From Methanocaldococcus lauensis (lineage in GTDB: Archaea; AGJL01; Methanococci; Methanococcales; Methanocaldococcaceae), in assembly GCF_902827225.1 (NCBI RefSeq), contig NZ_LR792632.1, forward strand, positions 1,468,286 to 1,532,285: 64,000 bases of DNA. The letters are read 5' to 3'. The notes beneath the pieces were generated by a model that had not been told where the DNA came from, made no database searches, and saw only the letters and a list, made by a program, of their open reading frames with translations. The translations under genes and the position numbers were made by a program. Positions 45,232 through 56,005 of the stretch are shown in pieces; the stretch's first letter is position 1, and every line of letters begins with the position of its first letter.

Positions 45232-46275
45232 CTATGGCTTCATATAAAATAGGTGACTTTTACAGCTACAGTCAGAGCATCCAAATTCTTCAATATAGTC
45301 GAATTCCTTTATAAACTCATTTGCCACTTCGCACTCAACTCTTTTGTTTGTTATAAAGATTTCTTCAACTTTACCGTATTTTAATAAATAATCTATGTGC
45401 CAGTGCATTTTTTTATTATCTTTTAGATGTCTCTCTATTCTGTTTTTTAAGTTTATTGAATTTCCATAGGCAGAGCCAACATAAAAATAAATACCTTTTT
45501 TAAAGAACTCCTCTTTCTTACCAAACTTTATTTTTTTACCTTCTTTTAGTTTAATCTTTAAAATATAAGTCCCTTTTTCATTAGGAATTTTATTTTTAGA
45601 AACCTTTTTAAAATCAAATTTTTTTAAAATATTTTCAAAAACCTTAATTTTTTTGTAATAAGGGCATTTTAATCTAATCTCTTCAAAACATTTATCACAT
45701 TTTGGTTTTGGAGAACATATTTCTCTACCAAAAACTACTAACAAATTGTTAATTATTTTCCAATATTTTTTAGGAAGTTTTTTCCTTAATTCAAACTCAG
45801 TTTCTTCAGGAGTTTCAGTATCAACAATTCCCCATCTATTGCAAATCCTATGGACATGAGTATCAACGCAAATTCCATCCTTATCAAATGCCAAAGTTAT
45901 GACTAAATTGGCTGTTTTTCTACCAACTCCCGGTAATTTTAATAGATCTTCCAATGAGTCTGGAACTTTTCCATTATAATTTTCTTTTAAAATTTTTGCC
46001 AATTTTTTTAAATTTTTTGCCTTATTTTTATAAAAACCCGCTGGATATATTAATTTAGATAGTTCTTCTTCATCAATCTTTAATAAATCATCGACATTCT
46101 TAACAACATTAAATAATCTTTTTGAAACTTCTTCAGTTACTTCATCCTTCGTTCTGGCACTTATTATTGTTGAGATTAAAACTTTAAAAGGATCCCTATC
46201 CTTAGATATTTCAGTTACTACTGCATTTTTGTTTATTTTTTTAGAGAGTATTTCAATTAATTCTACTGAATTCAT
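45232..46275 (-). CDS. nth: Endonuclease III fused to a DUF123 (GIY-YIG-like) domain
   Basis: A 347-aa DNA repair glycosylase/AP lyase. The N-terminal domain has the helix-hairpin-helix [12 protein letters not shown], catalytic Lys/Asp context [13 protein letters not shown], and an iron-sulfur loop with C-x5-C-x2-C-x7-C. From about residue 230 a DUF123 domain follows ([59 protein letters not shown]). The start at 46275 follows GTGATTACT; the frame is open further upstream without support. Convergent with tyrA, one base apart. Confidence 0.92.
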   Translation of the reverse strand: MNSVELIEILSKKINKNAVVTEISKDRDPFKVLISTIISARTKDEVTEEVSKRLFNVVKNVDDLLKIDEEELSKLIYPAGFYKNKAKNLKKLAKILKENYNGKVPDSLEDLLKLPGVGRKTANLVITLAFDKDGICVDTHVHRICNRWGIVDTETPEETEFELRKKLPKKYWKIINNLLVVFGREICSPKPKCDKCFEEIRLKCPYYKKIKVFENILKKFDFKKVSKNKIPNEKGTYILKIKLKEGKKIKFGKKEEFFKKGIYFYVGSAYGNSINLKNRIERHLKDNKKMHWHIDYLLKYGKVEEIFITNKRVECEVANEFIKEFDYIEEFGCSDCSCKSHLFYMKP

Positions 46276-46394
46276 AGTAATCACAAAAAAGTTAAGGTTT
46301 ATTTTAATATATAAATTACTCATATTTAAGGTTAGTATGATATATTATAAATATTATATAAAAATTTATAATAAAACATTATTAGGTTGAGAAA

Positions 46395-48371
46395 ATGATG
46401 ACTTTCGAAATTAAAAGTAGAGACGCTATGGGAAGAATCGGAATACTAAATATAAATGGCAAGAAAATTGAAACTCCTACGATAATGCCAGTAGTTCATC
46501 CAAATCCAAAAAAACAAGTTGTAGATATTGATTTAATAAACAAGTTGGCAGATGTTATTATCACAAACTCTTATATTATATATAAAACAAAACATTTAAG
46601 AGAAATTGCTATAGATAAAGGAGTTCATAAATTGGTAGGATTTGACAAGGTAATAGTTACAGATAGTGGTTCCTTCCAATTGGGAGTTTATGGAGATGTT
46701 GATGTAGAACCATTAGAAATTGTAGAGTTTCAAGAGATGATAGGAGTAGATGTTGGAACTATTTTAGATATCCCAACTCCCCCAGATGTAGATAAAGAAA
46801 TAGCAGAAAAAGATTTAGAAGAAACTTTAAGAAGGGCTAAGTTGTCAATTGAGTTAAAAAAAGATAGAGGATTTAAATTATTGCTAAATGGGACTATCCA
46901 AGGTTCCACATATTTAGATTTAAGGCGAAAGTCGGCAAAGGAGATGGCTAAATTGAACTTTGACATATATCCTATTGGTGCAGTTGTCCCATTGATGGAA
47001 GAATATAGATATAGAGATGTAGTTGAAATTATAATAAATTCAAAGATGTATCTTCCAACAAACAAGCCAGTGCATTTATTTGGTTGTGGGCATCCTATGT
47101 TTTTTGCTTTGGCTGTTGCATTAGGATGTGATTTGTTTGACTCTGCGGCTTATGCCATATATGCTAAGGATGATAGATATTTAACTGAAAGGGGGACATT
47201 ACACTTAGATGAAATTAAAGATTTAAAGTCATTTCCATGTTCATGTCCAGTTTGCTCATCTTATACTCCAAAAGAATTGGCAAGTTTAAATAAAAAAGAT
47301 AGAGAGAAACTTTTGGCTGAACATAATTTATATGTAACTTTTGAAGAGATAAATAGAATTAAAGAGGCTATAAGAGAAGGTAGTTTGTGGGAATTAGTTG
47401 AAGAAAGATGTAGAAGTCATCCTAAACTTTTAGAGGCATATAGAGTCTTAAAGAATTATATTGATTATATTGAAAAATTTGACCCTGTAACTAAAAAATC
47501 AGCATTTTTCTACTCTGGAGTTGAATCAATGTTTAGACCAGAAGTTTTAAGACATAAAAAGAGATTGAAGAGAATTAAATACGAAAAAGTTTATATTACA
47601 ACAATATCAAGTTCTGTAGAAAAGCCATATCATGAAAATTTAAATGTAATTGAAACTGACATTGACATTTTAATAAAACATCCAGTATTTGGTTTTGTTC
47701 CATACTATATAGATACTATGTATCCTTTATCTCAAAACGAAATTCCAGAACTTTATGAATTTGAAAAAGAGATAAATAAAAAGTTTTATGATGAATTCAT
47801 TGTTTGGTTAAAGAGAAAAATAGGGGAAGATAATATTTTAGATATAATGACCTATAACTACTATACGAGTTATTTCCAAAGTACTAAGAAAGGATTTAAT
47901 TCAGACAATTTAAGGATTAGAAAGATGCTTCAGTATCAATATGGCTATGACATTATCGATGATGATTTAATTAATAAAATTAAAGTTGTTAGAAGTAAAA
48001 ACACTGGAAGATTGAGACAAGTTTTAGATGAAAATAACAATATTTTATTTACAGTAAGGAGTAATGACAACTTATTAATACCCTCAGAAAGAGGGGCTAA
48101 ACTATTATGGGAAAAAATTCTCTATCCAAGATATAGAGTTGTCGTAAATAAAGAGGCTGAGGAGTTTATTAGAGAAGGGAGAAATGTCTTTGCTAAATTT
48201 GTTGTAAATTGTGATGAAGAATTAAGGCCTTATGAGGAGGTTTTAGTGGTTAATGAAGATGATGAATTATTAGGTTATGGAACTACAATTTTAAATGGCA
48301 TAGAACTTAAAGAGTTTAATTATGGGTTAGCGGTTAAAGTTAGGGGTGGAATAAAAAAGGTTTTAAAGTGA
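46395..48371 (+). CDS. tgtA: Archaeosine tRNA-guanine transglycosylase
   Basis: A 658-aa enzyme that swaps guanine 15 of tRNA for preQ0, the first step to archaeosine. The catalytic TIM barrel shows VTDSGSFQLG (Asp), FGCGHPMFFALAVALGCDLFDSA, and a zinc site CSCPVC with a later His. Later domains end in a PUA domain (RVVVNKEAEEFIREGRNVFAKFV). Length is normal for the archaeal enzyme. Two ATG codons in tandem; GTTGAG is upstream. The next gene overlaps by its ribosome binding site. Confidence 0.96.
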   Translation: MMTFEIKSRDAMGRIGILNINGKKIETPTIMPVVHPNPKKQVVDIDLINKLADVIITNSYIIYKTKHLREIAIDKGVHKLVGFDKVIVTDSGSFQLGVYGDVDVEPLEIVEFQEMIGVDVGTILDIPTPPDVDKEIAEKDLEETLRRAKLSIELKKDRGFKLLLNGTIQGSTYLDLRRKSAKEMAKLNFDIYPIGAVVPLMEEYRYRDVVEIIINSKMYLPTNKPVHLFGCGHPMFFALAVALGCDLFDSAAYAIYAKDDRYLTERGTLHLDEIKDLKSFPCSCPVCSSYTPKELASLNKKDREKLLAEHNLYVTFEEINRIKEAIREGSLWELVEERCRSHPKLLEAYRVLKNYIDYIEKFDPVTKKSAFFYSGVESMFRPEVLRHKKRLKRIKYEKVYITTISSSVEKPYHENLNVIETDIDILIKHPVFGFVPYYIDTMYPLSQNEIPELYEFEKEINKKFYDEFIVWLKRKIGEDNILDIMTYNYYTSYFQSTKKGFNSDNLRIRKMLQYQYGYDIIDDDLINKIKVVRSKNTGRLRQVLDENNNILFTVRSNDNLLIPSERGAKLLWEKILYPRYRVVVNKEAEEFIREGRNVFAKFVVNCDEELRPYEEVLVVNEDDELLGYGTTILNGIELKEFNYGLAVKVRGGIKKVLK

Positions 48372-48376
48372 GAATT

Positions 48377-48712
48377 ATGGATTCTTTTGATAAAAATTAT
48401 TATAATGTATTTGCCTATGGAGAGTTGATGAAAAAAGATGTTCTCTTAAAATTAATAAACAGAGTTCCAAAAATGATTAAAGGTAGAGTTTATGGATTTA
48501 AAAAGTTTTTTGATGAGTCAATTGGATACTATGGGGCTGTAAAAGAGGAGGGAAGTTATATTGATGGAATTATTTTATTAGGAATTACTGAAAAAGAATT
48601 AAAAATTTTTGATGATTATGAAGATTTGGGAATATACTATATAAGGGAAAAAACTATATCTATTGGAGAAGATGGAAAAAAATATGATGTGTATATTTAT
48701 CTAAGACCATAG
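48377..48712 (+). CDS. Gamma-glutamylcyclotransferase-like (AIG2) protein
   Basis: A 111-aa protein of the AIG2/GGCT-like fold: VFAYGELM at the N-terminus (the YGxLM motif), KGRVYGFKKFF, a DGIILLGIT strand and FDDYEDLGIYYIREK, whose Glu/Asp region matches the family. AAGTGAGAATT at the tgtA stop precedes the ATG at 48377. The acceptor chemistry is unknown; the family also includes gamma-glutamylamine cyclotransferases. Confidence 0.85.
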   Translation: MDSFDKNYYNVFAYGELMKKDVLLKLINRVPKMIKGRVYGFKKFFDESIGYYGAVKEEGSYIDGIILLGITEKELKIFDDYEDLGIYYIREKTISIGEDGKKYDVYIYLRP

Positions 48713-48713
48713 A

Positions 48714-48925
48714 GAGGACGTGGCTCCGTTTCCCATTTCCATAGCATATCATAGCGTTTAACAACTTAATTTATATAAACCGATAGCTATGGAAATGGGT
48801 TGTCCTCAGCCCACAGATTCATAGGGAATACCACTCTCTCTGCCATAGGTTCATTGGACTTCGGGCTGAACGGATACAGCCCCATAAACCTTTTTATCAA
48901 AGTTATGATGACCTCAAAGGCAGAG
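48714..48925 (+). ncRNA. G+C-rich structured island, possible RNA gene
   Basis: A second G+C-rich island. CCCATTTCCATAGC (48732-48745) and GCTATGGAAATGGG (48786-48799) form a perfect 14-bp inverted repeat whose 40-base loop contains TTTATATAAA. To its right GGGCTG AACGGATA CAGCCC makes a tight hairpin, followed by CCTTTTTATC, a T-run terminator. The outer GAGAGG...GGCTC and GAGCC...CTCTC could close the whole island. A promoter inside the loop with a + strand transcript of about 95 bases is one reading. A minus-strand frame is open for about 50 codons but lacks a credible start. Strand and extent are uncertain. Confidence 0.4.
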
Positions 48926-49189
48926 CCCTCTCGTCGGTTAATTAATAATTAATAATATAACTACTGTGGTATCCCAAAAATATTTCGTTCCTATAAATAA
49001 TAAAAAAAGAGACATTATAGAGAGAAACAGGAGAAATTTTGAAAATTAAGCGTAGAGATTGAAAGCCAAAGGAAGTATCTAAAGAAGAAGTAGATAAAAC
49101 TTAAAGCAGTTAAGGAATATATAATAAGGAAAAGTTATTTTTCTAATACTTTCTTTTTTTATTACAAAATGATCTAATGGTGATGTCCA
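48926..49189. other. Gene-free remainder before the U32 gene
   Basis: A+T-rich sequence without a credible gene. A stretch near 49005-49130 translates on the + strand into Lys/Glu-rich segments interrupted by stops, as if it were decayed coding sequence, but no family is recognisable. The right end contains the GGTGATG ribosome binding site of the next gene. Confidence 0.35.
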
Positions 49190-50188
49190 ATGTTCTCTAT
49201 TCCACATCCAGGAAATTTTGAATCATTAAAAATTATTGTAGATGAGATTAATAAACATAGAAAAATAAATAAAAAGCTAAGAAAGGAGAGTTTTGAGGTT
49301 TATATGGGATTTCCAGAGTTTATAGGAACTGGAAGAGCTACTTTATACAAACCAAGTTTTGAAGATTTATATAGGCAAGTTAATTATGCAAAGAAAAACA
49401 ACATCAGATTTGAGGTAGTTATAAACGCTTCCTGCATTGGTGGAATACACTTAACATCAAAAGGCATCAGTTATATAAATTGGATATTTACCCAATTAAA
49501 AAACATTGGAATTGACAGCATTGCCTTATCAGACCCTTATTTAGTTGATTTAGCCAAAAGTAATGGGTTGGATGTCAATGTCTCATGTATTGCCTTAGTT
49601 GATAGTTTAGATAAAGCTCTATTTTGGGATGAAAAAGAGGTTTATGCAATAACCTTGGACAGCTCAATAAATAGACACTTTGATATAATACAAGAGATTA
49701 AAGAGAATGTTAGCTGTAAGTTAAAAATTTTAGTTAATGAATCCTGCTTATACAAATGCCCTATGAGGATTCAGCATTTCAATTTCTTTTCTCATGCAAA
49801 TACTCAAAATGTTCCTGCTTTGGATGATTATTATTATAACAAATGCATAAATCTAAGAATTAAGAAAAAAGAGCTAATAATAAAAAGCCCTTTCATAAGA
49901 CCAGAGGATTTGAGATATTATAAAGGTTTAGTTGATATATTTAAGATTTCTGGAAGAAGTCATCCAATTGGATGGATTAAGAGAGTTTTAAATGCTTATT
50001 TAAATGAAAAATGGGATGGAAATTTAATGGAGTTGTTGGATTGCCCAAGAGAGTTGGAGCATTTTTATTATTTAGATAATAGAACTTTAGATGGAGCTAT
50101 AGAATATTGGAAATCATGCAATAAATTATGTAGTAAATGTAATTTCTGTAAAGAATTGGCAGAGAAAGCCTTAAAGGTGAAAACTTGA
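49190..50188 (+). CDS. Peptidase U32-family protein
   Basis: A 332-aa protein of the U32 family. It starts MFSIPHPGN and has VYMGFPEFIGTGRA and a central NESCLYKCPMRIQHF, where U32 proteins carry iron-sulfur or metal cysteines. A C-terminal CNKLCSKCNFCKE (C-x3-C-x2-C-x2-C) adds more. Many U32 proteins are now known as RNA or cofactor hydroxylases rather than peptidases (RlhA, TrhP, UbiU/V). GGTGATG precedes the ATG. It overlaps the next gene by four bases. Confidence 0.82.
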   Translation: MFSIPHPGNFESLKIIVDEINKHRKINKKLRKESFEVYMGFPEFIGTGRATLYKPSFEDLYRQVNYAKKNNIRFEVVINASCIGGIHLTSKGISYINWIFTQLKNIGIDSIALSDPYLVDLAKSNGLDVNVSCIALVDSLDKALFWDEKEVYAITLDSSINRHFDIIQEIKENVSCKLKILVNESCLYKCPMRIQHFNFFSHANTQNVPALDDYYYNKCINLRIKKKELIIKSPFIRPEDLRYYKGLVDIFKISGRSHPIGWIKRVLNAYLNEKWDGNLMELLDCPRELEHFYYLDNRTLDGAIEYWKSCNKLCSKCNFCKELAEKALKVKT

Positions 50189-50544
50189 AAAATAAAATTT
50201 TGAAGGATAGGGAAGAGATTGAGAAGTTTTTTATAAAGCTTTTAGGTAGAGAAATCTTTATTTCTGAAATGGATGTCTTTGCCTCAAGATGCTCTTGTGT
50301 AGGGATAATGATAACTGTTAGGGGGCTTTTTATTGATGATGTTGAGATATTTAAAGAGAAGATTTTAAATAAATTGGAGGAGTTAGCTAAAAGTTATGAT
50401 ATAAAACCTGATTGGATATTTGTTAGAGTGTTACCAGGAAGTGATGATGTAATAAATATTGGAGTTAGAGAGCTTTGTAATATTTGTAGGGAAGAATATA
50501 AATTTAAAAAGCCAAGACCTGATTTAATTAGCTTAAAATATTAA
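50185..50544 (+). CDS. Unknown protein paired with the U32 gene
   Basis: A 119-aa protein with four cysteines, in SRCSCVG near residue 35 and LCNICREE near residue 103. I do not recognise the family. The TTG start overlaps the stop of the U32 gene and is preceded by GGTGAAAAC, so the two are co-translated and probably work together. The cysteines could bind a metal or an iron-sulfur cluster. Confidence 0.75.
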   Translation: MKNKILKDREEIEKFFIKLLGREIFISEMDVFASRCSCVGIMITVRGLFIDDVEIFKEKILNKLEELAKSYDIKPDWIFVRVLPGSDDVINIGVRELCNICREEYKFKKPRPDLISLKY

Positions 50545-50685
50545 TTAAAACAAATTATAATAAGCTGCTAATAAATTAATTCTATCATTATTTATTATTA
50601 AAAGGTCAAAAACCGAAAACCTTAATAACATTAAAACATTATTCAGTAATTAACTAAATTATAAAATTTTTTATGGGTGATAAAT

Positions 50686-51678
50686 GTGGTTAAAATATTC
50701 TACGACAAAGATGTAACCTTTGACGCAGTTAAAGATAAAACTATTGCAGTTATTGGATATGGAAGTCAGGGGAGAGCACAGGCGTTAAATATGAAAGACA
50801 GTGGGCTAAATGTTATAGTTGGTTTGAGACCTAATGGGGCTTCTTGGAACAAGGCAATTAAAGATGGACATACAGTTATGACTATTGAAGAAGCTTCAGA
50901 AAAAGCAGATATTATTCACATATTGATACCTGATGAGGTTCAACCATTAGTTTATAAAAAACAGATTGAACCTTACTTAACTGAAGGAAAAACAATAAGT
51001 TTCTCTCATGGTTACAATATACACTATGGTCTAATAAAACCACCAGAGAATGTCAATATAACAATGGTAGCCCCTAAGAGTCCGGGAGCTATGGTAAGAA
51101 AAACTTATGAGGAAGGTTTTGGAGTTCCAGGATTAGTGGCTGTTGAAAGAGATTATACAGGGGATGCCTTACAAATAGCATTGGGAATGGCAAAGGGTAT
51201 TGGATTAACAAGAGTTGGAGTTATACAGACAACATTTAGAGAAGAAACTGAGACAGATTTATTTGGAGAGCAAGTTGTTTTATGTGGAGGAGTTACTGAA
51301 TTAATTAAGGCGGCATTTGAAACTTTAGTTGAGGCTGGCTATGCTCCAGAGATGGCATACTTTGAAACATGCCACGAGTTAAAATTAATAGTAGATTTAA
51401 TTTATCAAAAGGGTTTAAAAGGTATGTGGGAAAACGTTTCAAATACTGCTGAATACGGCGGATTAACAAGAAGGTCAAGAGTTATAAATGAAGAATCAAG
51501 AAAAGCAATGAAAGAAATATTAAAAGAAATACAAGAAGGTAAATTTGCAAAAGAGTGGAGTTTAGAGAATATTGCAGGGGCTCCACAGTTAAATGCTTTA
51601 AGAAGATTGGAGAGAGAACATCTAATTGAAAAAGTTGGTAAAGAATTAAGAAAAATGTGTGGATTAGAAAAAGATTAA
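50686..51678 (+). CDS. ilvC: Ketol-acid reductoisomerase
   Basis: A 330-aa class I KARI of branched-chain amino acid synthesis. It opens [28 protein letters not shown] (NAD(P) site) and has [26 protein letters not shown] (metal ligands) and the C-terminal [20 protein letters not shown] lies four bases before a GTG at 50686, giving the usual N-terminus; the GTG at 50677 is inside that site. Single gene with no ilvB/N nearby. Confidence 0.96.
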   Translation: MVKIFYDKDVTFDAVKDKTIAVIGYGSQGRAQALNMKDSGLNVIVGLRPNGASWNKAIKDGHTVMTIEEASEKADIIHILIPDEVQPLVYKKQIEPYLTEGKTISFSHGYNIHYGLIKPPENVNITMVAPKSPGAMVRKTYEEGFGVPGLVAVERDYTGDALQIALGMAKGIGLTRVGVIQTTFREETETDLFGEQVVLCGGVTELIKAAFETLVEAGYAPEMAYFETCHELKLIVDLIYQKGLKGMWENVSNTAEYGGLTRRSRVINEESRKAMKEILKEIQEGKFAKEWSLENIAGAPQLNALRRLEREHLIEKVGKELRKMCGLEKD

Positions 51679-51834
51679 AATTTTACTTTTTTATTTTTTA
51701 CTTATTCTTTATAATAATTTCTTTTTTATTTCAATCTCTATTTTATCTCTAAATTTTGACTTTTTAAGTTTTTTTATTTTTATATTCAACAACTACGACA
51801 ATTAACAAAATACAATTCAACAAAAATCAAAAAT

Positions 51835-51845
51835 TTTATATATAA
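51835..51845 (+). promoter_or_regulatory. Box A promoter of the regulator gene
   Basis: TTTATATATAA about 30-40 bases before the ATG of the HTH regulator fits an archaeal box A. It may also serve the HMG-CoA synthase gene that follows the regulator after 17 bases. Confidence 0.55.
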
Positions 51846-51875
51846 TTTTAGAAGTATTTTAATTCTGTGATTATT

Positions 51876-52574
51876 ATGGAGAAGGTTATTACATACATAA
51901 TTGGAGATATTGTTTTGTCAGAAAATCCAGGAAATGCTCTAAAAAAATGGAGAAATCTATTCAATATCCAACAAATTGAATTAGCAAAATATTTAAATGT
52001 ATCTCCTTCTGTTATTAGTGATTATGAAGTTGGAAGAAGAAAGAATCCGGGAGTGAATATAATAAAGAAATATGTTCTTGCATTGATAGAAATTGATAAA
52101 GAGAGAGGAGGACATACTATAAAAGCATTGAATAAAATCTTAAATAAAAGTCCTTCTATTAAAGCAATTTTATCAATAAAGGAGTATGAAAACCCAATTC
52201 CTTTAAAAGAATTTGTTGATTTAATAGATGGAGAATTTGTCGTAAATACTAACAACTTAGATATTCCAATTTATGGGCATACGGTTGTAGATAGTATAAA
52301 GGCGATATTAGAGATGAATGGAGATGATTTTTATCATTTATATGGTTGGACTACTGAAAGGGCGTTAATTTTTTCAAATGTCTCTACTGGAAGGAGTCCA
52401 ATGGTTGCTGTTAGAGTTAGCTTAATGAAACCAAGAGTCGTTGTTTTGCAGGGAATAGATAAAACGAAGATAGATAAATTAGCTATAAAATTAGCTGAGA
52501 TTGATAATATACCACTAATAACTACTCAATTAGATTTAAAAGAACTTATAAAAGTGCTGAATGAGATAAAATAA
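51876..52574 (+). CDS. HTH (Cro/CI-like) transcriptional regulator
   Basis: A 232-aa DNA-binding protein. The N-terminal helix-turn-helix lies at about residues 22-62 ([38 protein letters not shown]), followed by about 150 residues with [13 protein letters not shown] and [17 protein letters not shown], a domain common to archaeal regulators of this type. GTGATTATT precedes the ATG. It lies 17 bases before HMG-CoA synthase, so it may control the mevalonate-entry operon, possibly sensing a CoA metabolite. That is inference. Confidence 0.86.
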   Translation: MEKVITYIIGDIVLSENPGNALKKWRNLFNIQQIELAKYLNVSPSVISDYEVGRRKNPGVNIIKKYVLALIEIDKERGGHTIKALNKILNKSPSIKAILSIKEYENPIPLKEFVDLIDGEFVVNTNNLDIPIYGHTVVDSIKAILEMNGDDFYHLYGWTTERALIFSNVSTGRSPMVAVRVSLMKPRVVVLQGIDKTKIDKLAIKLAEIDNIPLITTQLDLKELIKVLNEIK

Positions 52575-52591
52575 AATTTTTTGGTGGAATT

Positions 52592-53629
52592 ATGGTAGGT
52601 ATAGTTGGCTATGGAGCATACATTCCTAAGTATAGAATTAAAGTTGATGAAATTGCAAGAGTATGGAACAAAGACCCAGAATCTATAAAAAAAGGTCTTT
52701 TAGTTTATGAAAAGGCAGTTCCAAGTTTAGATGAAGATACAGCAACAATAGCTGTTGAGGCATCAAGAAATGCATTAAAAAGGGCTGAAATTGATCCAAG
52801 AGATATTGGAGCAGTGTATGTTGGAAGTGAAAGCCATCCTTACGCTGTAAAGCCAACTGCCACAATAGTTGCTGAAGCTATTGACGCTACTACTGATTTA
52901 ACAGCCGCAGATTTAGAATTTGCGTGTAAGGCTGGAACTGCTGGAATTCAAATGTGTATGGGATTGGTTGAAAGTGGATTAATTAAATATGGCTTAGCAG
53001 TAGGGGCTGATACAGCACAGGGGGCTCCGGGAGATGCGTTAGAATATACTGCCGCAGCTGGTGGGGCAGCCTATATAATTGGAAAGTCTAAGGTTATTGC
53101 TGAATTCAATGGAACTTATTCATTCACAACAGACACTCCTGACTTTTGGAGGAGGGAGGGAAAACCTTATCCAAGACATGGAGGAAGATTTACCGGAGAA
53201 CCTGCTTATTTTAGACATGTTATAAATGCCGCTAAGGGCTTAATGGAAAAAATGGGAACAAAGCCAGAAGATTATGATTACTGCGTATTTCATCAACCAA
53301 ATGGGAAATTTTACATTAGAGTTGCCAAAATATTAGGATTTAAAGAAGAACAGTATAAAATTGGATTACTAACTCCATATATCGGAAATACATATTCAGG
53401 AGCTGTTCCTTTGGGACTATCGAATGTTTTAGACAACTGCGAGGGGGGAGAGAGAATTTTAGCTGTTTCTTATGGTAGTGGGGCGGGAAGTGATGCCTTT
53501 GATATAACAGTAACAAATAGAATAAAAGATGTTAAAGATAAAGCCCAAAGAACTTCCTATTATATAGAAAGAAAAGAATACATTGATTATGCAATATATG
53601 CCAAATTTAGAAGGAAAATTAGAATGTAA
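52592..53629 (+). CDS. Hydroxymethylglutaryl-CoA synthase
   Basis: A 345-aa thiolase-fold enzyme that condenses acetoacetyl-CoA with acetyl-CoA for archaeal lipid isoprenoids. It shows [28 protein letters not shown] with the nucleophile Cys, and FHQPNGKF with the catalytic His. The archaeal enzyme works in a complex with thiolase and a DUF35 protein; both genes follow here. GGTGGAATT precedes the ATG. Confidence 0.95.
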   Translation: MVGIVGYGAYIPKYRIKVDEIARVWNKDPESIKKGLLVYEKAVPSLDEDTATIAVEASRNALKRAEIDPRDIGAVYVGSESHPYAVKPTATIVAEAIDATTDLTAADLEFACKAGTAGIQMCMGLVESGLIKYGLAVGADTAQGAPGDALEYTAAAGGAAYIIGKSKVIAEFNGTYSFTTDTPDFWRREGKPYPRHGGRFTGEPAYFRHVINAAKGLMEKMGTKPEDYDYCVFHQPNGKFYIRVAKILGFKEEQYKIGLLTPYIGNTYSGAVPLGLSNVLDNCEGGERILAVSYGSGAGSDAFDITVTNRIKDVKDKAQRTSYYIERKEYIDYAIYAKFRRKIRM

Positions 53630-53654
53630 ATAATAATTCAAAATTAAAATTTAA

Positions 53655-54860
<1,206 letters not shown>

Positions 54861-54872
54861 TAGAGGGAAATT

Positions 54873-55103
54873 ATGGATAAATTTTTAAAACTATTGATTA
54901 AATCCTTTGCATTATTTATTGGATTTGTTATATTGGATTTTATAGTAGAATATTACTTCATTGATGGATTGACAATACTATTGTGGGTTTCTGCAATAAT
55001 ATTTGCATGCCTCTGTATAGTTTTTGGTTTAATATACGAAAAAATTAAAATAAATATTTCATATTTACCATTTAATAAAGAAAATAAGAATGTGAGAAAT
55101 TGA
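54873..55103 (+). CDS. Small two-helix membrane protein
   Basis: A 76-aa protein with two membrane helices (about residues 8-28 and 33-53) and a basic tail ending in [19 protein letters not shown] precedes the ATG, 12 bases after the thiolase stop. It overlaps the next gene by four bases. Function unknown; it could anchor the operon products to the membrane. Confidence 0.7.
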   Translation: MDKFLKLLIKSFALFIGFVILDFIVEYYFIDGLTILLWVSAIIFACLCIVFGLIYEKIKINISYLPFNKENKNVRN

Positions 55104-55288
55104 TAGAAAAATATTGTCCCTTTATAAAGGATATATGTAAAAAAGACCGTTGTGTGATGTGGATAGGAGGAGAGTGTAGATTAATATTATTAATAGATTT
55201 ATTAATTTCTTCAAAGATTAATGAACTTTATGCATATGAAAATGGAACTATTGATATAGATGTTGAAGAAAACCAAGATGCGAGTTGA
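55100..55288 (+). CDS. Small cysteine-containing protein
   Basis: A 62-aa protein with [22 protein letters not shown] near the N-terminus (four Cys spaced like an iron-sulfur or zinc ligand set), then a short helix and an acidic tail. TTG start preceded by GTGAGAAA, overlapping the previous gene. No family recognised. Its tight coupling suggests a real gene in the mevalonate-entry operon. Confidence 0.7.
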   Translation: MIEKYCPFIKDICKKDRCVMWIGGECRLILLIDLLISSKINELYAYENGTIDIDVEENQDAS

Positions 55289-55294
55289 TGAGTT

Positions 55295-55468
55295 ATGTGC
55301 AGTTGCAACTTATACTTTAATGATGAGTTAGTTATGGAAGATGTTATTATTGTAGAAAAAGAAGGAGATAAGGTTATAGCAATTGACATATTTGGAGAAA
55401 AAAAAGAATTCGTTGGAGATATTGTAAAAGTTGATTTAAATAACAATAAAATTTTTATCAGGGGATAA
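55295..55468 (+). CDS. CooT-like small nickel-binding family protein
   Basis: A 57-aa protein starting MCSCNLYFN and continuing as a small beta barrel (DVIIVEKEGDKVIAIDIFG, FVGDIVKVDL). The MCxxxVY-like start with Cys2, the length and the beta pattern match the CooT family, whose founding member binds nickel through Cys2 for CO dehydrogenase maturation. It begins six bases after the previous stop, with GATGAG upstream, and ends two bases before the DUF35 gene. Why it sits in a mevalonate operon is unclear. Confidence 0.78.
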   Translation: MCSCNLYFNDELVMEDVIIVEKEGDKVIAIDIFGEKKEFVGDIVKVDLNNNKIFIRG

Positions 55469-55470
55469 AT

Positions 55471-55866
55471 ATGGTAGTAAGAAGTTGGAGGCATATAAAA
55501 GAGAGATACAACTTAATTGGAGTAAGATGTAAAAATTGCGGAACAATATATTTCCCAACAAGAGAAATTTGTCCAAAGTGTAGGAGAAAAACAGAGTTTG
55601 AAGAAATAAAATTAAGTGGTAAGGGGAAGGTTTATACATACTCAATTGTTCATGTAGCCCCTAAGGACTTTGAAAAACAAACTCCCTATGTAATAGCAAT
55701 TGTTGAATTAGAGGAAGGACCAAGAATTACTGGGCAAATAGTAGATTGCAAGCCAGAGGATGTATATATAGGTATGCCAGTAGAGGCAGTATTTAGAAGA
55801 ATCAAAGAAGATGGAGACGATGGAGTTATAACCTATGGATACAAATTTAAACCTATTGAGAATTAA
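55471..55866 (+). CDS. DUF35 OB-fold/zinc-ribbon protein, thiolase-HMG-CoA synthase adaptor
   Basis: A 131-aa protein with a rubredoxin-like zinc ribbon CKNC...CPKC (residues about 23-41) and a C-terminal OB fold (GKGKVYTYSIVHVAP, ITGQIVDCKPEDVYIGMPVEAVF). In methanogens this DUF35 protein bridges thiolase and HMG-CoA synthase, letting the acetoacetyl-CoA pass between them. GGGGATAAAT precedes the ATG. Confidence 0.92.
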   Translation: MVVRSWRHIKERYNLIGVRCKNCGTIYFPTREICPKCRRKTEFEEIKLSGKGKVYTYSIVHVAPKDFEKQTPYVIAIVELEEGPRITGQIVDCKPEDVYIGMPVEAVFRRIKEDGDDGVITYGYKFKPIEN

Positions 55867-55943
55867 AACCTTTAAATAAATCTTTTATAGTAGGTAGTTT
55901 GTATTTTTATTGTATTGTATGTTTGTTTATGTTTGTTAAAGAC

Positions 55944-55952
55944 TATAATATA
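55944..55952 (+). promoter_or_regulatory. Box A of the 226-aa unknown gene
   Basis: TATAATATA at this place predicts transcription to begin near 55972-55976. That excludes the ATG at 55961 as a start and supports the ATG at 56006. Confidence 0.5.
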
Positions 55953-56005
55953 CTATAGAAATGGAAAACTGTTTGAAAATTAACTTTAGTATTTATTGTG
56001 ATATT

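Noticed and set aside
48714..48925. RNase P RNA or SRP RNA in the G+C-rich island
   Set aside because: Too short and lacking the conserved cores I would expect, such as ACAGAAA of RNase P or the SRP S-domain loop motifs.
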